Shown here piece after piece: positions 16,522 through 26,775 of a stretch of 64,000 nt of DNA. The translations under genes and the position numbers were made by a program. The notes under the pieces were generated by a model. It saw only the letters and a list, made by a program, of their open reading frames with translations. It was not told where the DNA came from and did no database searches. The DNA comes from GWF2-33-9 sp964500435 (GTDB taxonomy: Bacteria > Bacteroidota > Ignavibacteria > Kapaibacteriales > UBA2268). Position 1 is the stretch's first letter. Each line of letters begins with the position of its first letter. The DNA lies in assembly GCA_964500435.1 (NCBI GenBank), contig CAZCNL010000001.1, positions 124,001 through 188,000 on the forward strand, read 5' to 3'.

Positions 16522-19500
16522 ATGAAATTTACAAACGAACAATATGCCACGCTGGTTAATGACAGAAATCAAATAGTTATTGCAAATGCGGGTTCAGGGA
16601 AAACAACTATCCTTGTTGAAAAATACTTCAATCTGATTTTAAACAAAGATGTCGATGAAATTAAACGAATCGTAGCTATTACATTTACGAAGAAAGCTGC
16701 TTCTGAAATGAAAGATAGGTTAATCGAGAGGATAAACGAAGAAATTGAAAGATTAAAAAGTGAGAAGATACCAACTAATGAATTTTTAGATAAAAACAGG
16801 CAATTAATTAATATTCGAGAACATATTTCAAGTGCAAAAATCCAGACAATCCATAGTTTTTCGCAAGAACTTTTAAAGGAATTTTCAGTAGTAGTAGGTT
16901 ATAATCCAATTTTTTCAATTATTGATGATAGCGATTATTCGGAAATTTTTGATAATATATTTTTGGAAATATTCGAAGAAATTATAATAAACCCAAATTA
17001 TTTTGATTTTAATTTGAATCTCATATCTGATGCAATAAATCAAAATAAACTATTTAACATTATACAAAAAATAGTTAAAAATGAGGATATATATGAATAT
17101 TTATATAAGCAATTATATGATATTAATAGAGAAACTTTTATAAATTTATATTATAAAAATTTTACTTATTACTTCAATGAAAATAATAAAATTTGTATTT
17201 CTTTATTAAATAAGCATATAGAAAAGATAAGACAAGAAAGTAAAAAAGGTTCTTACGAGCAAATTGTATCGCTCTTAAATCAATTAAATTTAGAGTATGA
17301 ACACCAAAATTATTATGAATATTATGTTAAAGTTCTCAATATTTGGAAAGAGATTAAGAAAATAAAAATTAGTGGGAATTCAACTATTAAAAAGTATTTA
17401 GATAGTGATTTCTATGACTTCCACAATTCTTTCAATATAATGCTATATTACGATACAACTAAGTATTTGGATATTTACTATGATATTTTGTTAAACATAT
17501 TTAAATTTTCCGAAATTATTCACACTAAAATTGAAGAATATAAGAGAGAAAACTCCTTGATTACTTATAATGATATGCTATGGAAAACTTATAAGCTATT
17601 ACAAAATAATGAAGTTGCAGAAAAAATAAGAGAAAAATACGATTATATTTTAGTAGATGAATTTCAAGATACTGATAATGTTCAATACGATATTTTAACG
17701 AAAATTATTCCTTCGCTCAAAGAAATAAATAGTAAGTCTAAATTATTCGTAGTTGGCGATCCAAAACAAAGCATATACGGCTTCCGCAATGCAGATGTTA
17801 GAGTTATTAAATCCACCGAGAAAGATATAACTACATTAAATGCAGATTTATTAGCTAAAAATAAAATTGCATCTTTTTCAGATTTAAAATTGATGAATCA
17901 AAAAGAAAAGAGAATAGAGTTAAACGAAGCAGAAACTCTCGGTAAAATAGAACTAAAAATCAGCCATCGATTGAACATCTTAAATACTGCTTTTATTAAT
18001 TTTCTTTTCTCTAAATTAATGCAAAAAGATGACTTTGATTATGCAGTTTCGTATAATCCATTTATTTATGCTCGAAAAACACCAATTCTTGAAAACTTGA
18101 TGAAATTAAATGAAATAGAAATTGATAATTATGATTCAACAAATGGAATTATTCATTTCTTAATAAGTATCAATACTTTTCAAAAAGAGAATTCATTAGA
18201 TGAAGTAAATGATGATCCAAACGATGGAGACATAATAACGAGTAGTAGCGCTGAAGATGAAACTGATGATGAAAGTGAAGCTAAACTAACTGTAAATTAT
18301 ATCAAGAGTTTATTAAATAACAAAACAAAAATATGGGATTCCAAAATAAATAATTATAGGGAACTACAAATTAAAGACATAGGTATTTTAGTTCGTAAAA
18401 TGACAAATATAAGTAACTTAACACATTTGTTGAATAAAGAGGGTATTCCATATTCATTAAATGATAATGATAATTTCTATGATAGTCAAGAAGTTATTGA
18501 TATTATAAATTATTTAAAATTCCTTTATAATAAAAATGACGATTTAGCTTTTGGTTCGTTGCTAAAATCTAACTTCTTTGGTTTAACTGATTATGAAGTA
18601 TATGAATTACGAAAATTTAATGAACATCAAAGTATTTGGAATTCGCTAAATTCATTAGCTTTAAGTAATAAGAAATATAAAAAAATTATTGATGAAATCA
18701 ATACAATTCTTACATCTCAACAAAATTTAACTATTAAAGAATTAGTAGATAAAATTCTCGAGAATTCGAATTATTTAACTACTTATCGATATAATCCTTT
18801 ATTTAACGTAATTAAATTAAATATAAGTAACTTACTCGAAGTTATTAAAAAAATATCTGAGAAAAATATAAATAGTATTAGTGATTTGCTAAAAGAGTTT
18901 GAAAAATCAACTAAATATTCAAATTTTGATAATTATTCTTTCACTTCTGATGAAGATTCTTTAAATATTTTAACTATACATAAATCAAAAGGTTTAGAGT
19001 TTCCAGTTGTTATTCTATATAATACTAATTCCAAAACACCTTTGCCGAATGGCGTTATTTTTCATGAAAAATTTGGCTTAAATTTTGAGTTTAGTGCACA
19101 AACCGAAAATGGTGATTTAGTTGATGTCAAAATGCCTACTTATGAGTTATGTAGAAATTATTTGATTCAAAAGGACAGTGAAGAAAGTAAAAGACTTTTA
19201 TATGTTGCTTTGACAAGAGCAAAAGATATCTTAACCATTACAACAAGCTTAAAGAGAAACGTTAAAAATGGTGAAGAAAAATATGATAGCTCTAATGGTC
19301 TTTTTAAATTAATTTTAAGTGGTTTTGAACTTGAAACGAGTGATTTTGTCAATAAAGCTATTAATCATAACCTTGATTTTGAAGAAATAGTTCAAATTTA
19401 TTCAGAGAATCAAACTAATAAAATTAAAGTTAAGGGAAATATTATCGGTTACACTTCCATGGACTCTGAAGTGGCTATTATTCCTGAACAATTGAGCCAG

Positions 19501-20310
19501 GAAATTGAAAGCGGAGATTATTTGATGATGGAGGAAATAAACCAAGACGAACCTATTGGTAAATTTTCTGCATCTAAACTGCAAACTTATCTACATAAGT
19601 ATAATGAATTTGTTGAGAAATATTTATTTCAATATCCAGATATTTTCTTTGTTGAAGAAAAATATTCCCCGAGTGGTAGACTTTTAACTGCTGCTGATCG
19701 TGGTACAATTATACATAATATTATGATGAATATTAACAAATGGTATATTGATAAATATATTAATACCAAAATAATAGACGAAATAATTTCCAAATATCAA
19801 AAATCCTATAATATTTTATTAAGTTATGATGATAAATCAAATATTATCAAGGAGATAACATCGGTTGTTGATTCAAAATTTATTCAATATAGTATAAATA
19901 ATTTATTAAGTGCGTATTTTGAATATGAACTAAATATACCACTTTTTAACAATCTTTTAAAAGTTATATTTGATGTTTTAATTCAGAATTCAAATAACGA
20001 ATTTGAGATTTGGGATTGGAAATCAAATAAAATAATTCAAATTGAAGATATAAAAAAATTAGCGAAATATTATGAACTACAAATGAAAATATATGCATTA
20101 GTATTAAGTTATTTATATCCACAAAATGTAAATTATATAGCAAGACTATTTTTTACTAATTTTGCATCAAAAGCTAAAAATGACTCTGATTGGATTGTTT
20201 CATTTGAATGGACTAAAAATGAACTAAACGAATTTGAAAACGAACTTCAAGATTTAATGAATGAAACAAAAGAAGTTGAAGTAATTCAAAAATATTTAAT
20301 TGATAATTGA
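16522..20310 (+). CDS. addA: AddA-type ATP-dependent helicase-nuclease
   Basis: A 1262-residue UvrD-like helicase: Walker A NAGSGKTT (about 22-29), motif Ia ITFTKKAASEM, Walker B/II YDYILVDEFQDT, motif III VGDPKQSIYGFR, motif V TIHKSKGLEFPVV, motif VI LLYVALTRAKD. A C-terminal PD-(D/E)XK nuclease has the His of GTIIHNIM and the DWK of IWDWKSNK (Asp1165, Lys1167). It would process double-strand breaks for recombination with an AddB partner, which is not adjacent. An acidic, Ser-rich insert (about 555-590) is peculiar to this protein. AddA fits better than RecB because of the nuclease spacing and total length, but no Chi-recognition partner is visible. Confidence 0.88.
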   Translation: MKFTNEQYATLVNDRNQIVIANAGSGKTTILVEKYFNLILNKDVDEIKRIVAITFTKKAASEMKDRLIERINEEIERLKSEKIPTNEFLDKNRQLINIREHISSAKIQTIHSFSQELLKEFSVVVGYNPIFSIIDDSDYSEIFDNIFLEIFEEIIINPNYFDFNLNLISDAINQNKLFNIIQKIVKNEDIYEYLYKQLYDINRETFINLYYKNFTYYFNENNKICISLLNKHIEKIRQESKKGSYEQIVSLLNQLNLEYEHQNYYEYYVKVLNIWKEIKKIKISGNSTIKKYLDSDFYDFHNSFNIMLYYDTTKYLDIYYDILLNIFKFSEIIHTKIEEYKRENSLITYNDMLWKTYKLLQNNEVAEKIREKYDYILVDEFQDTDNVQYDILTKIIPSLKEINSKSKLFVVGDPKQSIYGFRNADVRVIKSTEKDITTLNADLLAKNKIASFSDLKLMNQKEKRIELNEAETLGKIELKISHRLNILNTAFINFLFSKLMQKDDFDYAVSYNPFIYARKTPILENLMKLNEIEIDNYDSTNGIIHFLISINTFQKENSLDEVNDDPNDGDIITSSSAEDETDDESEAKLTVNYIKSLLNNKTKIWDSKINNYRELQIKDIGILVRKMTNISNLTHLLNKEGIPYSLNDNDNFYDSQEVIDIINYLKFLYNKNDDLAFGSLLKSNFFGLTDYEVYELRKFNEHQSIWNSLNSLALSNKKYKKIIDEINTILTSQQNLTIKELVDKILENSNYLTTYRYNPLFNVIKLNISNLLEVIKKISEKNINSISDLLKEFEKSTKYSNFDNYSFTSDEDSLNILTIHKSKGLEFPVVILYNTNSKTPLPNGVIFHEKFGLNFEFSAQTENGDLVDVKMPTYELCRNYLIQKDSEESKRLLYVALTRAKDILTITTSLKRNVKNGEEKYDSSNGLFKLILSGFELETSDFVNKAINHNLDFEEIVQIYSENQTNKIKVKGNIIGYTSMDSEVAIIPEQLSQEIESGDYLMMEEINQDEPIGKFSASKLQTYLHKYNEFVEKYLFQYPDIFFVEEKYSPSGRLLTAADRGTIIHNIMMNINKWYIDKYINTKIIDEIISKYQKSYNILLSYDDKSNIIKEITSVVDSKFIQYSINNLLSAYFEYELNIPLFNNLLKVIFDVLIQNSNNEFEIWDWKSNKIIQIEDIKKLAKYYELQMKIYALVLSYLYPQNVNYIARLFFTNFASKAKNDSDWIVSFEWTKNELNEFENELQDLMNETKEVEVIQKYLIDN

Positions 20311-20329
20311 TAAAAATAATATAATTTTG
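20300..20329 (+). promoter_or_regulatory. Promoter of the biotin carboxylase operon
   Basis: TTG (20300-20302), a 19-base spacer and TAATTTTG (20322-20329) make a full Bacteroidota-type promoter 34 bases before the ATG, overlapping the end of addA. A GGAGA ribosome site precedes the ATG. Confidence 0.6.
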
Positions 20330-20362
20330 CTGAAGTATTATGGATGAAATTCATAGGAGAAA

Positions 20363-21862
20363 ATGAATAAAATTAGAAAAGTATTAGTAGCAAATAGAAG
20401 TGAAATAGCAGTAAGGATAATACGAGGCTTACAAGAATTAGGAATTAAAACTGTAGCAATATATTCGGAAATAGATAAAAATGCATTGCATGTGCAAGTT
20501 GCTGATGAAGCAGTTTTGATTGGAAAAGCTCCTGCAAACGAATCATATTTAAACCAAGACCGAATTATAGAAGCTGCATTAGAAACTCAATGTGATGCTA
20601 TTCATCCAGGTTATGGTTTTCTTTCCGAAAAATATGATTTTAACCAAAAGGTTCGTGATGCAGGCTTAATTTTTATTGGTCCAAACCCATTATCAATGAA
20701 ACTTCTTGGTTCAAAAGTTGAGTCAAGAATAACAATGATAGGAGCTGGTATACCAGTTTGCCCAGGAATGAAAGGAAGTTCCAAAGATTTTGAAGAATTT
20801 GAAAAAGTCGCACAAGAAATTGGATTTCCCGTTTTAGTTAAAGCTTCAGATGGTGGTGGTGGGAAAGGAATGAGAATTGTCCGTGAGTTAAAAGACTTGA
20901 AACCAAGTGTTGAAGCGGCAATGCGGGAATCTTTATCTTCATTTGGCAGCGATGTGATTTTTTTGGAAAAATACATTGAATCCCCTCGTCATATAGAATT
21001 TCAAGTTGCTGGCGACCATTACAGAAATGCAATTCATTTATTCGAAAGAGAATGTTCTATCCAAAGACGTCATCAGAAAATTATTGAAGAAACACCCTCA
21101 CCAATTTTAGATTATGAATTAAGAAAGAAAATGGGTGAAACCGCAGTCAAAGTTATCAAAGCATCCAATTATGATAATGTAGGAACTGTGGAATTTTTAT
21201 TAGATAAAGATAAGAATTTTTATTTTCTCGAAGTAAATGCACGAATCCAAGTTGAGCATCCAATAACAGAAATGACTACTGGTGTTGATTTATTGAAATT
21301 ACAAGTTCACATTTCTGAAGGAAAAGAACTTCCTTTTAAGCAAGAAGATATAGTTCAAAGAGGACATTCCTTGGAGTGCCGCATTTATGCTGAAGACCCA
21401 GATAACTCATTTATGCCATCCCCCGGAAAAATTCATTTTTTAATAGAACCAACAGGCATTGGTGTTCGTTATGATTCGGGAATTACTCAAAACTCTGAAG
21501 TTTCAATTTATTATGACCCAATTTTAGCAAAGTTAATAACTTATGGTCAAAATAGAGAAGAATCTCGAATTCGTATGATAAATGCCTTAAAAGAAAATGT
21601 TATCTTAGGTGTAAAAACTTCAATTCCTTTAATGATAGAAGTTTTACAACATAAAGAATATATTTCAGGAAATATAAGTACTAACTTTTTAAATGATTAC
21701 TTTTTTGAAAAAATACCTGTTAACGAAGATGAAATGAAGATGGCACTTGCAGTTGCCGGATTAACACAAGTTCAAAATAAAGATAAAGTTAAAGATAATT
21801 CAGTAAATGGTATTCAAAGTAACCCATGGCTCGAAATCGGTAAATGGGAATTATTTAGTTAA
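20363..21862 (+). CDS. Biotin carboxylase subunit of an acyl-CoA (probably propionyl-CoA) carboxylase
   Basis: An ATP-grasp enzyme of 499 residues that carboxylates biotin. Seen: N-terminal VANRSEIAVRIIR, ATP-grasp loop KASDGGGGKGMR (about 159-170), ERECSIQRRHQK, the active-site EVNARIQVEHPITE, and the C-terminal biotin carboxylase domain. The next gene encodes the biotin carrier, but no carboxyltransferase subunit follows, so it must lie elsewhere. Acetyl-CoA, propionyl-CoA and pyruvate carboxylases share this subunit. The separate carrier of methylmalonyl type and a methylmalonyl-CoA epimerase 8 kb away favour propionyl-CoA; this is inference. Confidence 0.9.
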   Translation: MNKIRKVLVANRSEIAVRIIRGLQELGIKTVAIYSEIDKNALHVQVADEAVLIGKAPANESYLNQDRIIEAALETQCDAIHPGYGFLSEKYDFNQKVRDAGLIFIGPNPLSMKLLGSKVESRITMIGAGIPVCPGMKGSSKDFEEFEKVAQEIGFPVLVKASDGGGGKGMRIVRELKDLKPSVEAAMRESLSSFGSDVIFLEKYIESPRHIEFQVAGDHYRNAIHLFERECSIQRRHQKIIEETPSPILDYELRKKMGETAVKVIKASNYDNVGTVEFLLDKDKNFYFLEVNARIQVEHPITEMTTGVDLLKLQVHISEGKELPFKQEDIVQRGHSLECRIYAEDPDNSFMPSPGKIHFLIEPTGIGVRYDSGITQNSEVSIYYDPILAKLITYGQNREESRIRMINALKENVILGVKTSIPLMIEVLQHKEYISGNISTNFLNDYFFEKIPVNEDEMKMALAVAGLTQVQNKDKVKDNSVNGIQSNPWLEIGKWELFS

Positions 21863-21875
21863 TTTTAGGGAATTT

Positions 21876-22367
21876 ATGAAAGTAAAATATAATAATTCGA
21901 TTTATGAAATTGAAAGTAAAATCGAAAACGATAAACTTGTTGCTGTAATTAATAATGAAATTTCAATATTTGAACAACCACAAATTTCTGAAAATAAATT
22001 ACAAATTTTTCATAAAAATAAAAAGCAAAGTTTATACTATACCTCAGACGATAAATTCGTTTACGTTTTTATAAATGGGAAAAATTATAAATTCGAAAAA
22101 ATTGACCAAGATGAAGAAAATAGTTATGAATTGGATAAAAAAGATTTAAATCGTGAAGAAATCAAACCGCCAATGCCAGGAAATATAATAAAAATACTTG
22201 TATCGGTCGGTCAAGAAGTGGACGAAACGACACCAATTTTAATTATAGAAGCGATGAAAATGGAAACCACACTTTATTCATCAATAACAGGAAAAATTAC
22301 TTCAATAAATGTAAAAGAAAAAGAACAAGTCGACTCAGACCAAGTTTTAGTAGTAATTGAAAAATAA
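21876..22367 (+). CDS. Biotin carboxyl carrier protein (biotinyl domain)
   Basis: From the ATG at 21876 (14 bases after the biotin carboxylase stop, with AGGG upstream) the protein has 163 residues: a beta-rich N-terminal part and a C-terminal biotinyl domain with PPMPGNI and the attachment motif EAMKMET, biotin on Lys128. It carries carboxybiotin between the upstream carboxylase and an unlinked carboxyltransferase. The layout resembles the C-terminal part of propionyl/methylcrotonyl-CoA carboxylase alpha chains split into its own gene. Confidence 0.9.
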   Translation: MKVKYNNSIYEIESKIENDKLVAVINNEISIFEQPQISENKLQIFHKNKKQSLYYTSDDKFVYVFINGKNYKFEKIDQDEENSYELDKKDLNREEIKPPMPGNIIKILVSVGQEVDETTPILIIEAMKMETTLYSSITGKITSINVKEKEQVDSDQVLVVIEK

Positions 22368-22527
22368 TTAATCTTCGAAAAATTTTTCATTTATTAATGA
22401 AATATTAATGAAATTTCATTCAAACAGATAATTTCTACTCATTTATTAAACTATTTTTTTTAATTTACAAATTTGAAATTATCAAAAAAAAATTTCAGTT
22501 TTCAAATTATTTTATAATGGGTGTAGT

Positions 22528-24804
22528 ATGAAAATAAGACCAGAAGATGCCTTAAATTACCATAGTATGGGACGAAAAGGCAAAATTGAAGTAATAACCA
22601 CAAAACCTTGTGAAACACAGTGGGATTTATCACTCGCTTATACTCCAGGAGTAGCAATCCCTTGTCTTGAAATTGAAAAAGAACCCCAAAAAGTTTTTGA
22701 TTACACAGCCAAAGGTAATTTAGTAGCGGTTATTTCAAATGGTACAGCAGTTTTGGGATTAGGAGATATTGGAGCTGCAGCAGGAAAACCTGTGATGGAA
22801 GGTAAAGGTGTTTTGTTCAAAAGATTTGCAGATATCGATGTTTTCGACATTGAAGTTAATGAACATAATCAAGAAAAAATGGTTGAAATAGTTAAAGCTA
22901 TTTCACCTACTTTTGGTGGTATTAATTTAGAAGATATTAAAGCTCCAGAGTGTTTTTACATTGAAAACAAACTCAAAGAATTACTTGATATTCCTGTGTT
23001 TCACGATGACCAGCACGGAACTGCAATCATTAGCGGTGCTGCATTGTTGAACGCAATTGAACTTACTGGCAAGGATATTTCAAAAGTTAAAGTAGTTTAT
23101 AATGGAGCAGGTGCTGCTGGTATTGCTTGCGCTAACTTCCATATTTCATTAGGTGTTAAAAGAGAAAACGTTATTTTCTGTGACACCAAAGGAGTTATTT
23201 ATAAAGGACGCACTTCGGGAATGAATGAATTCAAGGAACAATTTGCTATCGAAACTGATAAAAGAACTTTGCAAGAAGCATTAGTTGGAGCCGACGTTTT
23301 TGTTGGATTATCAGTTGCAAATTTATTGACAAAAGAAATGGTTCAATCAATGAATGATAATCCAATTATTTTTGCAATGGCAAACCCAGATCCAGAAATT
23401 ACATATGAGGATGCTCTTGCTGCAAGAAGTGATGTAATTATGGCAACAGGTCGCTCGGATTATCCAAATCAAGTAAATAACGTACTTGGTTTTCCATTCA
23501 TCTTTAGAGGTGCATTGGATGTTCAGGCAACTTCAATTAACGAAGAAATGAAAAAAGCAGCGGCTTACGCTTTAGCAAATTTAGCAAAAGAAGATGTACC
23601 AGAATCAGTAAAACAAGCCTACGGTGGTATTGATATCAAATTCGGCAGGGAATACATTATCCCAAAACCATTTGACCCACGAGTTTTAACTTGGGTTGCT
23701 CCAGCTGTAGCAAAGGCTGCTATGGAAACTGGTGTTGCTCGCATGCCAATTAAGGATTTTGACGCTTATCGAACACAACTCGATATAAGAATGGGTCGCT
23801 CATTATCAATTATGTCAAATGTTTTCAGAAAAGTTGATGAAAACGAGAAAAAGTCTATTGTTTTTGCTGAAGGAAATAATCTTAGAATTATTAAAGCCGC
23901 CCAAATTATTATCGAAAGAGAACTTGCAAAACCAATATTAATCGGTAACGAGGAAGTTATTCAAAATTTAGCTTTGAAAAATAACATAAATTTGGATGGA
24001 ATTTCAATTGTTGACCCAAAAAATTGCAATAAAATTGAACAATATGTTCAAACATACTACCAATTAAGGCAAAGAAAAGGAGTTACTTTTGATGCAGCAG
24101 AAAAATTAATGAAGCAAAGTCAGAACCATTTTGCAGCGATGATGGTGAAAATGAACGATGCTGATTCGATGCTTTCAGGATTGAATTACCATTATCCCGA
24201 GACAATCAGACCGGCGCTTGAAATTATAGGAAAAGACCCACGTTATGAAGTTGTTTCCGGTTTGTATATAGTTTCAACTAAAAAAGGTGTTTACTTCTTA
24301 GCAGATACAACAGTGAATATGAACCCGACAGCATCGCAAATTGCCGATATTACAATACAAGCAGCTAACTTTGTAAGTAATTTTGATATTGTTCCTAAAG
24401 TCGCATTACTTTCTTATAGTAATTTTGGTTCAGCAAAAGGCGAATCACCTGAAAAATTGCAAAAAGCACTAAAATTAATCAAAGAAAGAAATATTCATTT
24501 AGAAGTTGATGGGGAAATCCAAGCAAATGTTGCATTGAATCCTGCAATTATAAATGAGACTTTCCCGTTCTCTCCTTTAAAAGATACAGGTGCAAATGTG
24601 TTAATTTTCCCAAATCTCGATGCTGGTAATATTGCTTATAAACTTTTATATTCAATTGGTGGTGCCCGTGTAATTGGACCAATTTTGTTAGGTCTAACAA
24701 AATCTGTTCATATTTTACAAAGAGGTGATGATGTTAATGATATTATAAATATGGCTGCAATTTCAGTAGTAGATGCAAAAAGAAAAGAATCATTAATTAT
24801 ATAA
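22528..24804 (+). CDS. maeB: NADP-type malic enzyme with phosphotransacetylase-like domain
   Basis: A 758-residue two-domain protein. The malic part (1 to about 430) has SLAYTPGVAIPC, FHDDQHGTAI and the nucleotide-binding VVYNGAGAAGIAC. The C-terminal phosphate acetyl/butyryltransferase-like domain (about 440-758) is regulatory in E. coli MaeB rather than catalytic. It decarboxylates malate to pyruvate, supplying NADPH. A TATAAT-like sequence (22513-22518) is close to the ATG. The 160-base gap upstream of it is AT-rich and shows nothing else recognisable. Confidence 0.95.
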   Translation: MKIRPEDALNYHSMGRKGKIEVITTKPCETQWDLSLAYTPGVAIPCLEIEKEPQKVFDYTAKGNLVAVISNGTAVLGLGDIGAAAGKPVMEGKGVLFKRFADIDVFDIEVNEHNQEKMVEIVKAISPTFGGINLEDIKAPECFYIENKLKELLDIPVFHDDQHGTAIISGAALLNAIELTGKDISKVKVVYNGAGAAGIACANFHISLGVKRENVIFCDTKGVIYKGRTSGMNEFKEQFAIETDKRTLQEALVGADVFVGLSVANLLTKEMVQSMNDNPIIFAMANPDPEITYEDALAARSDVIMATGRSDYPNQVNNVLGFPFIFRGALDVQATSINEEMKKAAAYALANLAKEDVPESVKQAYGGIDIKFGREYIIPKPFDPRVLTWVAPAVAKAAMETGVARMPIKDFDAYRTQLDIRMGRSLSIMSNVFRKVDENEKKSIVFAEGNNLRIIKAAQIIIERELAKPILIGNEEVIQNLALKNNINLDGISIVDPKNCNKIEQYVQTYYQLRQRKGVTFDAAEKLMKQSQNHFAAMMVKMNDADSMLSGLNYHYPETIRPALEIIGKDPRYEVVSGLYIVSTKKGVYFLADTTVNMNPTASQIADITIQAANFVSNFDIVPKVALLSYSNFGSAKGESPEKLQKALKLIKERNIHLEVDGEIQANVALNPAIINETFPFSPLKDTGANVLIFPNLDAGNIAYKLLYSIGGARVIGPILLGLTKSVHILQRGDDVNDIINMAAISVVDAKRKESLII

Positions 24805-24825
24805 TTTTCAAATACTTATTTTCAC

Positions 24826-24862
24826 AAAAAAACATCGCTTCAAAATGAAGCGATGTTTTTTT
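24826..24862. terminator. Bidirectional terminator between maeB and hydA
   Basis: A perfect 16-bp stem: 24826-24841 pairs with 24847-24862 around the loop AAAAT. The core is ACATCGCTTC/GAAGCGATGT, flanked by A and T runs, so it works as an intrinsic terminator on both strands between convergent genes. Confidence 0.95.
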
Positions 24863-24884
24863 ATTTATGATATGAATTTAAAAA

Positions 24885-26762
24885 TTAAGCAATATAATTC
24901 CCACGTTTGGTGTAAGTTGTGTGTAAAAGTTTATGAGAAAGGTGTCCGCAAGGTCCATCCGTCAAGAATTTTGAATATAAATAAGAAACATGTGGATTTT
25001 CGTGAGATTTACGGATTGGTAATCCAGCTTCTTCGGCATAAATTGCTTCTGCTCGTTTTTGTCGAATTTCTGGTGAAGTTGGAATAGGTTGACCGCCACC
25101 ACCAATACAACCTCCGGGGCATCCCATTACTTCAATAAAATGAACGTCTTGCAATTCACCAGCTTTTAACTTTTCCATCACTTTTTTAGCGTTTGCTGTT
25201 CCATGAGCAATCATAAATTTAAGTTCAACGCCTTCGAGGAAACTCCATTCAGGTTTTACGTTTTCTAATTTGACTGAAGACTCTTTAACTCCTTCCATAC
25301 CACGGCAAGGTGTAATGTTTAAATTGTCAAATGGAACTTGACGTCCGGTTACAATTTCATAAACAGTTCTCAAAGCAGCTTCCATAACTCCTCCGGTCGC
25401 ACCAAAAATAAGTCCTGCTCCAGATGCTTCGCCGAATGGTTCATCAAACTTAGTTTTAGGTAAATCTGGTAAATGTAATCCCGCTTCTTTTATCATTTGT
25501 GCTAATTCTCTTGTTGTTAAACCAAAATCTACATCTTTGAATCCAGAGGAAGTCATTTCGGGTCTATTACATTCGAATTTCTTCGCAGAACAAGGCATCA
25601 AAGCTACTGTTACAATATCTTTTGGGTCTATATTTTCTTCTTGGGCATAAAATGTTTTGATAACAGCACCAAACATTTGCTGAGGGGATTTTGCTGTTGA
25701 TAAATGCTCAAGATAATCTGGATAAAAATGCTCTATATACTTTATCCAACCAGGTGAACAAGATGTAAATTGTGGGAGTTTTACATCTGGATTTTTATCA
25801 ACAATTGCGGCTTTTAATCTGTTTAATAATTCGGTGCCTTCTTCCATAATAGTTAAATCAGCAGTAAAATTAGTATCAAATACTCTGTCAAATCCAATCA
25901 TTTTAAGTGCAGTATTTAATTCCTGCGTTAATGATTTCCCTGCAGGTAAACCAAATTCTTCACCAATTGCCGCTCTTGGGGATGGTGCAGTTTGAATAAC
26001 AACATGTTTCTTAGGATTATCGATGGCTTCCCAAATTATATCTGATGGGTCGTTAGCTCTTAAAGCACCAGTTGGACATCTATTAATACATTGACCACAA
26101 TTTATACAAATTACTTCAGCGAGTGGTTTATCCAAAAATGTAGTAATTTTTGTATCATAGCCTCTATTAATTGCTTCTAAAACTCCAACTTCTTGTAAAT
26201 CAATGCAAGTTCTAACACAACGACGACATAAAATACATTTATTCATATCTCGAACAATTGCATAACTTGATTTGTCAACGTCGTAATATGCTTCTTTAAC
26301 ATGCCCATACCTATAAAAATCAACGCCATATTCTTTAGCTAAAGATTGTAGTTCACAATTATTATTACGAACGCAAGAATAACATTCACCATAATGTTCG
26401 CTTAACAGTAAATCTAATATATGTCTGCGGGCTTTTCTTACTTTTTGCGATGAAGTGAAAATTTTTATTGATTGAGTAATTGGGAAGGCACAAGAAGCTT
26501 GCAAAGTTCTCATTCCTTCAACTTCTACTGAACAAATTCTACAAACTCCTGCGATACATAAATCTTCGTGGTGACATAAAGTCGGGACGTGAATATCAAA
26601 CTCTTTACATGCTTCTAAAATTGTAGTACCAAATGGAACTTTGTATTTATGATTATTAATTTCAATATCAACTAAACCACCAATGTCATGAGTAGTTGAT
26701 TTTTCAATTTTTAGTCCCTGTTGTGAAACAGGTGTTCTTGGATTATAATTTGCATCTGTCAT
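24885..26762 (-). CDS. hydA: [FeFe]-hydrogenase catalytic subunit (HydA, NuoG-like N terminus)
   Basis: Of 625 residues, the N-terminal part carries a 2Fe-2S site (Cys63, 74, 77, 91), a His-ligated 4Fe-4S site (His123, Cys127, 130, 136) and two ferredoxin 4Fe-4S sites (Cys176/179/182/186 and 219/222/225/229). The H-cluster domain has L1 TSCSPGW (Cys335), L2 MPCSAKKFE (Cys391) and L3 MGCPGGCIGGGGQP (Cys548, Cys552), followed by the small-subunit-like C terminus. L1 has Ser in place of the second Cys of the common TSCCPGW. With hydB and hydC upstream it forms a soluble trimeric NAD(P)-linked, possibly electron-bifurcating hydrogenase. An AAGGAG site precedes the ATG. The maturases HydEFG are not in the window. 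Confidence 0.95.
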   Translation of the reverse strand: MTDANYNPRTPVSQQGLKIEKSTTHDIGGLVDIEINNHKYKVPFGTTILEACKEFDIHVPTLCHHEDLCIAGVCRICSVEVEGMRTLQASCAFPITQSIKIFTSSQKVRKARRHILDLLLSEHYGECYSCVRNNNCELQSLAKEYGVDFYRYGHVKEAYYDVDKSSYAIVRDMNKCILCRRCVRTCIDLQEVGVLEAINRGYDTKITTFLDKPLAEVICINCGQCINRCPTGALRANDPSDIIWEAIDNPKKHVVIQTAPSPRAAIGEEFGLPAGKSLTQELNTALKMIGFDRVFDTNFTADLTIMEEGTELLNRLKAAIVDKNPDVKLPQFTSCSPGWIKYIEHFYPDYLEHLSTAKSPQQMFGAVIKTFYAQEENIDPKDIVTVALMPCSAKKFECNRPEMTSSGFKDVDFGLTTRELAQMIKEAGLHLPDLPKTKFDEPFGEASGAGLIFGATGGVMEAALRTVYEIVTGRQVPFDNLNITPCRGMEGVKESSVKLENVKPEWSFLEGVELKFMIAHGTANAKKVMEKLKAGELQDVHFIEVMGCPGGCIGGGGQPIPTSPEIRQKRAEAIYAEEAGLPIRKSHENPHVSYLYSKFLTDGPCGHLSHKLLHTTYTKRGNYIA

Positions 26763-26775
26763 TTGTGAAACTCCT

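Noticed and set aside
22371..22527. Possible regulatory RNA in the gap before maeB
   Set aside because: The repeated ATTAATGAAAT-like words are simple AT-rich sequence; no stable hairpin or known riboswitch core could be drawn.
24845..25087. Open frame of 80 codons starting in the terminator stem
   Set aside because: It starts inside a perfect terminator hairpin and runs antisense through the well-supported hydA gene.
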